A DNA stretch of 10,308 nucleotides from Euperipatoides rowelli (lineage: Eukaryota > Onychophora > Udeonychophora > Euonychophora > Peripatopsidae). The notes below the pieces were generated by a model. The model had not been told where the DNA came from, did not search any database, and saw nothing but the letters and a program-made list of their open reading frames with translations. Where the stretch lies: assembly GCA_003024985.2 (NCBI GenBank), contig PXIH01S0009036.1. The stretch is one strand, 5' to 3'. This document shows, piece after piece, positions 7,065-10,308 of the stretch; position 1 is the first letter of the stretch; each line of letters begins with the position of its first letter. Made by a program: the position numbers and the translations under genes.

Positions 7065-7665
7065 AATTCTTAAAACAAAATGGGGGAAATAAATGGATTA
7101 TGTTTGAATAATTTGGAACCATTTGATTGTACAGCTTGTTCTTGATTTGCGTGAATTTATTTTACACATTTTTGGAATAATGCAAATTTTAAATTGCTAG
7201 CTACCATTTTTCTAATTATATGGACCTTTATTTGGAATAAGCCTATACAAGGTTTACAACTGGCAATTATTGTCGGAGCTCGGGAGATGTACATGGATAA
7301 TTTATCTTGTTCTATTTTTCTTATGTTAACATTATAATAGTAGGCCACAAGAAGTTTTAATTATTTTTCTTTCTTTGTTTTTCTGTTTAAATGACGACAA
7401 AAAAAAGTCCTGCTTATTATTTGAATATAAAACAGTTAATGAAAAGCTTATCATATGTTACCTTTACAATAGGCTACTTTTTTTAGGCCATAAAACAATC
7501 ACAATTGGATGTTAGAAAACCTATAGGTATCTGCTAATTAATCATGTAAACCGGCTGATTTTATAACATTTTAATACCTTAAATGAAATCTATTTTTAAA
7601 GTTAACATATTAGAAATAAAAACCACCAATAACTTCTCTATAGCCAAATGCTGCTAGATTCAAAT
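7065..7665. other. AT-rich stretch with no recognisable gene
   Basis: Only short chance open frames are seen, including a 63-codon minus-strand frame at 7157-7348 without a recognisable motif. Several TAGGCTA/TAGGCC words occur (near 7341, 7471 and 7486). No repeat boundaries were found. Confidence 0.55.
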
Positions 7666-7977
7666 TAGTGTGATAAATTTATTTAGTTTATCCATATAGG
7701 TCTAAATATAAAAACAATTAGATGAGATGACCAAACTATTAGGCTATGTAGACTGTAGCCTAGTATTAGAAATAAAAAAAATATATTATGACATTTAATA
7801 TGACCCGTTTTTTAAAGAACTTAATTAAATTTTTACAGAAAATTATTTGTTAAGATAATGTAATGTGACATGTTCAAACTCCTCTGATAAAAATGCTTAT
7901 ATATAAAAAATAGATGAGATTATCAAACTGTAAGGCCTATATGATAATTAAAAAAAATACAATAATGTGATAACTTA
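7666..7977 (+). repeat. Diverged direct repeat, two ~90-130-bp copies about 195 bp apart
   Basis: The core of copy 1 (about 7706-7797) and copy 2 (about 7900-7977) align: ATATAAAAAC(AAT)TAGATGAGATGACCAAACT versus ATATAAAAAATAGATGAGATTATCAAACT, followed in both by an AGGC(C)TAT word, then TAAATAAAAAAAATA- or TAATTAAAAAAAATA-type sequence and a TTATGACATTTA or AATGTGATAACTTA segment. Weaker similarity (TAGTGTGATAAATTTA versus TAATGTGACATGTTCA) may extend both copies upstream to about 7666 and 7860. This looks like an old tandem or segmental duplication, or two insertions of one repeat in the same orientation. AT-richness inflates the similarity, but the TAGATGAGAT....CAAACT core is specific. 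Confidence 0.5.
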
Positions 7978-8515
7978 ATCCCATTAAGGATTGGGAAGGG
8001 CGAGGTATGATTGTTTTCAGTTTTATTTTCAAGATTTCTTCATATGATTTCGCTCTAAAATGAAAGCCGTTTTTGTTTTTTCCATTTAAACTGGCCACAT
8101 GAATTAAATAAATGAAGTTTTCTTTTAATGATTAATCACTTACCAATTTCTTACATTTAATATTGTTTCCTATGGATAATGATCCTTGATTTGCTCGAAT
8201 TTGAATTATGCGCAGACTTCCAACATAACCCACACATAACAAGAAATGCCTTACTCAAATTAAAAAATCAATAATGTCCAGCTTATGTGGTTTTAAAACT
8301 GGGTCTATTGATTGTCATTTATGCAGAAGAGGGTTAAATGTCAAAGTAGGCTATAATTACAAAATATACAAAATAGAGTGTCATGTAGGCCTAATTAATG
8401 TATTTTTTCTGAATATAGGGTAATTTAATATAAAAAAAAAATAGTTTTAAACAAACTGATAGGATGATATTTTTTCCACTTTTTGACCTAACATAATTAG
8501 CAACTTTCTTCACAG
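7978..8515. other. AT-rich stretch with no recognisable gene
   Basis: No open frame or RNA gene is supported. The stretch ends in a pyrimidine-rich run and TTCTTCACAG at 8506-8515, which resembles an animal 3' splice site (see the next entry). Confidence 0.45.
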
Positions 8516-8740
8516 GTTGACCCCGGCGTATAAAATGGTTGCATGGTCACACATTGAAGAACATAGCAAATTAATGAAGTGGAATTCCTTGCCTGCCTCA
8601 AAGTATGATCTAAATTACTATAGGTGAAGGAAGGGAACAGGGACAACCTTGCTGGACTATAGTCTGCTGTTGTCCGGCATATTTGTATTTGAAACAAACG
8701 ATGATGAAATTGGCAGGCAAGAGAAAGATGCTCTCCCATT
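8516..8740 (+). pseudogene. Less AT-rich segment, possible exon remnant interrupted by a MITE
   Basis: A splice-acceptor-like TTCTTCACAG ends at 8515. From 8517 one plus-strand frame is open for 36 codons (beginning LTPAYKMVAW and including the string WNSLPAS), meets a single TGA at 8625-8627, and is then open again to TAA at 8772-8774, which lies within the MITE. The second half reads with a protein-like, acidic composition (for example ETNDDEIGRQ). A weak donor-like AG/GTGAAG sits at 8622-8629, so 8516-8623 would be a 108-base exon of symmetrical phase. WNSLP resembles a string common near the C-terminus of LINE reverse transcriptases, but the context does not otherwise match. The minus strand also has an 89-codon frame (8497-8766), so openness alone proves little here. 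The 10-base words CTTGCCTGCC (8588-8597) and GGCAGGCAAG (8712-8721) form an inverted pair. No family is assigned. Confidence 0.18.
8733..8740 (+). repeat. Left target-site duplication CTCCCATT of the MITE
   Basis: The 8 bases directly before the left terminal inverted repeat are identical to the 8 bases directly after the right one (9179-9186). Exact agreement at exactly the positions where the terminal repeats end is strong evidence of transposition, and of relatively recent insertion compared with the other repeats here. Confidence 0.88.
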
Positions 8741-9178
8741 ACTAGCGTCTGGATCTCGGATTTCACAGCTCTAATCCTCCCAATTAATAAAGGTCGTTTA
8801 TGTGGTTTCAGTCAGAATTTGATGATTTGAGCTGACAAAAATTAATAATATAGTGAAAATATACATAATTATCAAATATTCTGACATAATAACTAATATA
8901 TTCTAATATAAAAACTTAAAATCTAGCCTGATAGTTAACCAGGTGATAGTAAAATTTCTAAATTAAATCACGTGATTGACTTTCAGGCTAGATTTTATGT
9001 TTTTGTATTATAATACTTAATTAGGCCTATTACACTGTATGTCAGAATATTTGATAATTATGTGTATTTTCACTATATTATTATTTTTTCTCAGCTCATA
9101 TCATTAAATTCCGACTGAAACCACGTAAACCACCTTTATTATTTAGGAGGATTAGAACTGTGAAATCAAGACGCTAGT
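8741..9178. mobile_element. 438-bp foldback MITE with ~210-bp arms and 8-bp target duplication
   Basis: The left arm 8741-8947 and right arm 8967-9178 are reverse complements over almost their whole length, around a loop of about 19 bases (8948-8966). The termini ACTAGCGTCT / AGACGCTAGT are perfect. Long blocks are identical or nearly so, for example the runs around 8806-8815 (GTTTCAGTCA against GTTTCAGTCG) and 8867-8886 (AATTATCAAATATTCTGACA, exact). Differences are a 7-base excess in the left arm near 8751-8758 and a stretch near 9009-9036 where the right arm is longer and carries TAGGCCTA. There is no coding capacity, so movement would need a transposase supplied elsewhere. An 8-base duplication is usual for hAT and is also seen in P and Merlin elements and near the range of Mutator-like elements. 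Very long arms recall Mutator-like or foldback types, whereas the ACTAG terminus is not a classical hAT CA(G/A)NG start. The superfamily is left open. Confidence 0.9.
8967..8976. promoter_or_regulatory. Palindromic E-box ATCACGTGAT in the MITE right-arm base
   Basis: ATCACGTGAT is a 10-base palindrome containing the bHLH core CACGTG. The equivalent left-arm sequence is ACCAGGTGAT, which lacks the palindrome. It may be a by-product of the stem-loop, and there is no evidence that it is bound. Confidence 0.25.
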
Positions 9179-9186
9179 CTCCCATT
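9179..9186 (+). repeat. Right target-site duplication CTCCCATT of the MITE
   Basis: Exact copy of 8733-8740, directly abutting the right terminal inverted repeat AGACGCTAGT. Removing the element and one copy would restore a target reading GATGCT-CTCCCATT-CCAGCTTG. Confidence 0.88.
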
Positions 9187-10308
9187 CCAGCTTGTTAATT
9201 AAATAGCCAGCCAGAGCGTACTGTCTCTAGTGGCGAGAATTGAAACAATAGGCTAGCATAAACAAAAACATGTGCAATAGTTGATCAGTTGACAAGATTG
9301 GTTTGATCATGAAATGGATTTAAATGCATTTATAAATAAAACAGTTAGCTTAACAGATACAGTAGGCTATATAAAATAATTTTAATACAGAATAGATTGT
9401 GGAGGAAACAACAGAATTAGTTATAAAATAATAAGTTGATTTTTGCAATTATTAAACCCTCTTTCTCAAGTTTTGATGGCATTATTTTTTTTTTGTAGCA
9501 ATAAAATTTGTCATTTGCCTTTACAAAATGATTGAAGTTGACTGTTTAAAATACAGCTTAAGGATTAGAATCACTAAATGTTGCAACTGATGTCAAAAGC
9601 ATAGTGTAGATGTTTTATAATGATTTATACTAAATTGCTAAAACAAAAAAAATTATAAAAGTTTAACTGAATTGTGGAAATATCTGAGTATGGTAATTAG
9701 ATGGTTTTTAAAAAAGTCAATACAGTAATATATTTTGAAAAGTAAAATAGACTAGGCTATAGATTTTTGTTCAAAGAAGTGGATAGCCGAAAGTGTTCCA
9801 CAATTTAGTTTATGGACAATTATCTAGATGATTCCTAAACTAATACTGATTTTTTTTAATGGGTCTCCTAGACTAGTATTTTTTGATAAAATGTAGCATT
9901 TACTAATCAGTATTGTACTCGATAACTATCTTCTCAAACACAAAAATAATATTCCATGTTTTCCTTTGCTTTGGATTCAGGTTTTTACCTTGCATACAAA
10001 CGATTTAATTTAATCAAGTGCTGTTTTTTTTTCCCCAAATATTTCTGAAGACTGTCAAATCTGATTTAGCTAGCCTACTGATTTCAATTTTTGTAGGGAT
10101 GCCTAGTTAAATATCAAAATCAATTAGGCTGAGATAGAGAATAATCCACTAACAGCATGTTTATGGGGAGGATACATTTTAAATCACAATTTTAGATTTA
10201 TCAATTATAATTTTAAAATGATTTATTAGGCTAGTCAATTTCATATTAAAAAAATGAAATTCTGTTTTTTTTTTTAAATTTGTTTTTAAAATATTAAAAA
10301 ATGTAGGC
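9187..10308. other. AT-rich stretch with no recognisable gene
   Basis: About 1.1 kb with T9-T11 runs (near 9485, 10025 and 10265) and several TAGGCTA words. A 10-base inverted pair, AATACTGATT (9842-9851) and AATCAGTATT (9905-9914), encloses 53 bases that include CTCCTAGACTAGTATT. No terminal duplication accompanies it. No open frame exceeds chance length. Confidence 0.55.

Noticed and set aside
8497-8766. 89-codon minus-strand open frame
   Set aside because: It extends into the MITE left arm, so at least its N-terminal part is transposon sequence. No motif was recognised.
1-10308. CRISPR array, bacterial operon, riboswitch or phage-like system
   Set aside because: There are no regularly spaced identical repeats, no ribosome-binding-site and gene arrays, and no long open frames. 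Composition and transposon types are animal-like.

Overview
This is an AT-rich (roughly two-thirds A+T by eye), gene-poor stretch of eukaryotic nuclear DNA, most likely intergenic or intronic sequence from an animal genome. No convincing protein-coding gene, rRNA or functional tRNA gene is present. The longest open frames (60-107 codons) are what chance gives in such sequence, and none shows recognisable protein features. The evidence for a metazoan is the decayed transposon ends of animal hAT type, a tRNA-like SINE head, compact foldback MITEs, long A/T/C homopolymers and a striking excess of TAGGCTA/TAGGCCTA-type words. A marine invertebrate such as an echinoderm would fit, but this is an impression and not a demonstration. 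Two single ambiguous bases (369, 3895) indicate a draft or consensus sequence.

Layout. 1-480 holds a cluster of perfect or near-perfect inverted repeats. 481-834 is unassigned but carries two sister hairpins. 835-1278 looks like a small decayed hAT-type DNA transposon with a C14 tract. 1279-2646 is featureless apart from homopolymers and a short AGTAC repeat. 2647-2985 carries degenerate GGTTAG-type repeats. 3101-3164 is the promoter-bearing head of a tRNA-derived SINE. 3530-3800 is a less AT-rich island with one perfect splice-donor-like site on the minus strand. 4798-4887 is a 29-codon open frame behind a TATA-like box. 5814-7064 contains two inverted copies of a ~250-bp repeat, separated by ~0.7 kb. 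7666-7977 holds a diverged direct repeat. 8516-8740 is a less AT-rich segment that could be a decayed exon. 8741-9178 is the best feature: a 438-bp foldback MITE with ~210-bp arms and an exact 8-bp target-site duplication. 9187-10308 is AT-rich and essentially empty.

The window is best read as repeat-derived DNA. The most interesting points are the intact MITE with its target duplication, the inverted repeat pair with recurring CTAGCAGAC end motifs, and the observation that in both inverted pairs one arm carries a TAGGC(C)TA word that its partner lacks. I see no new gene system.
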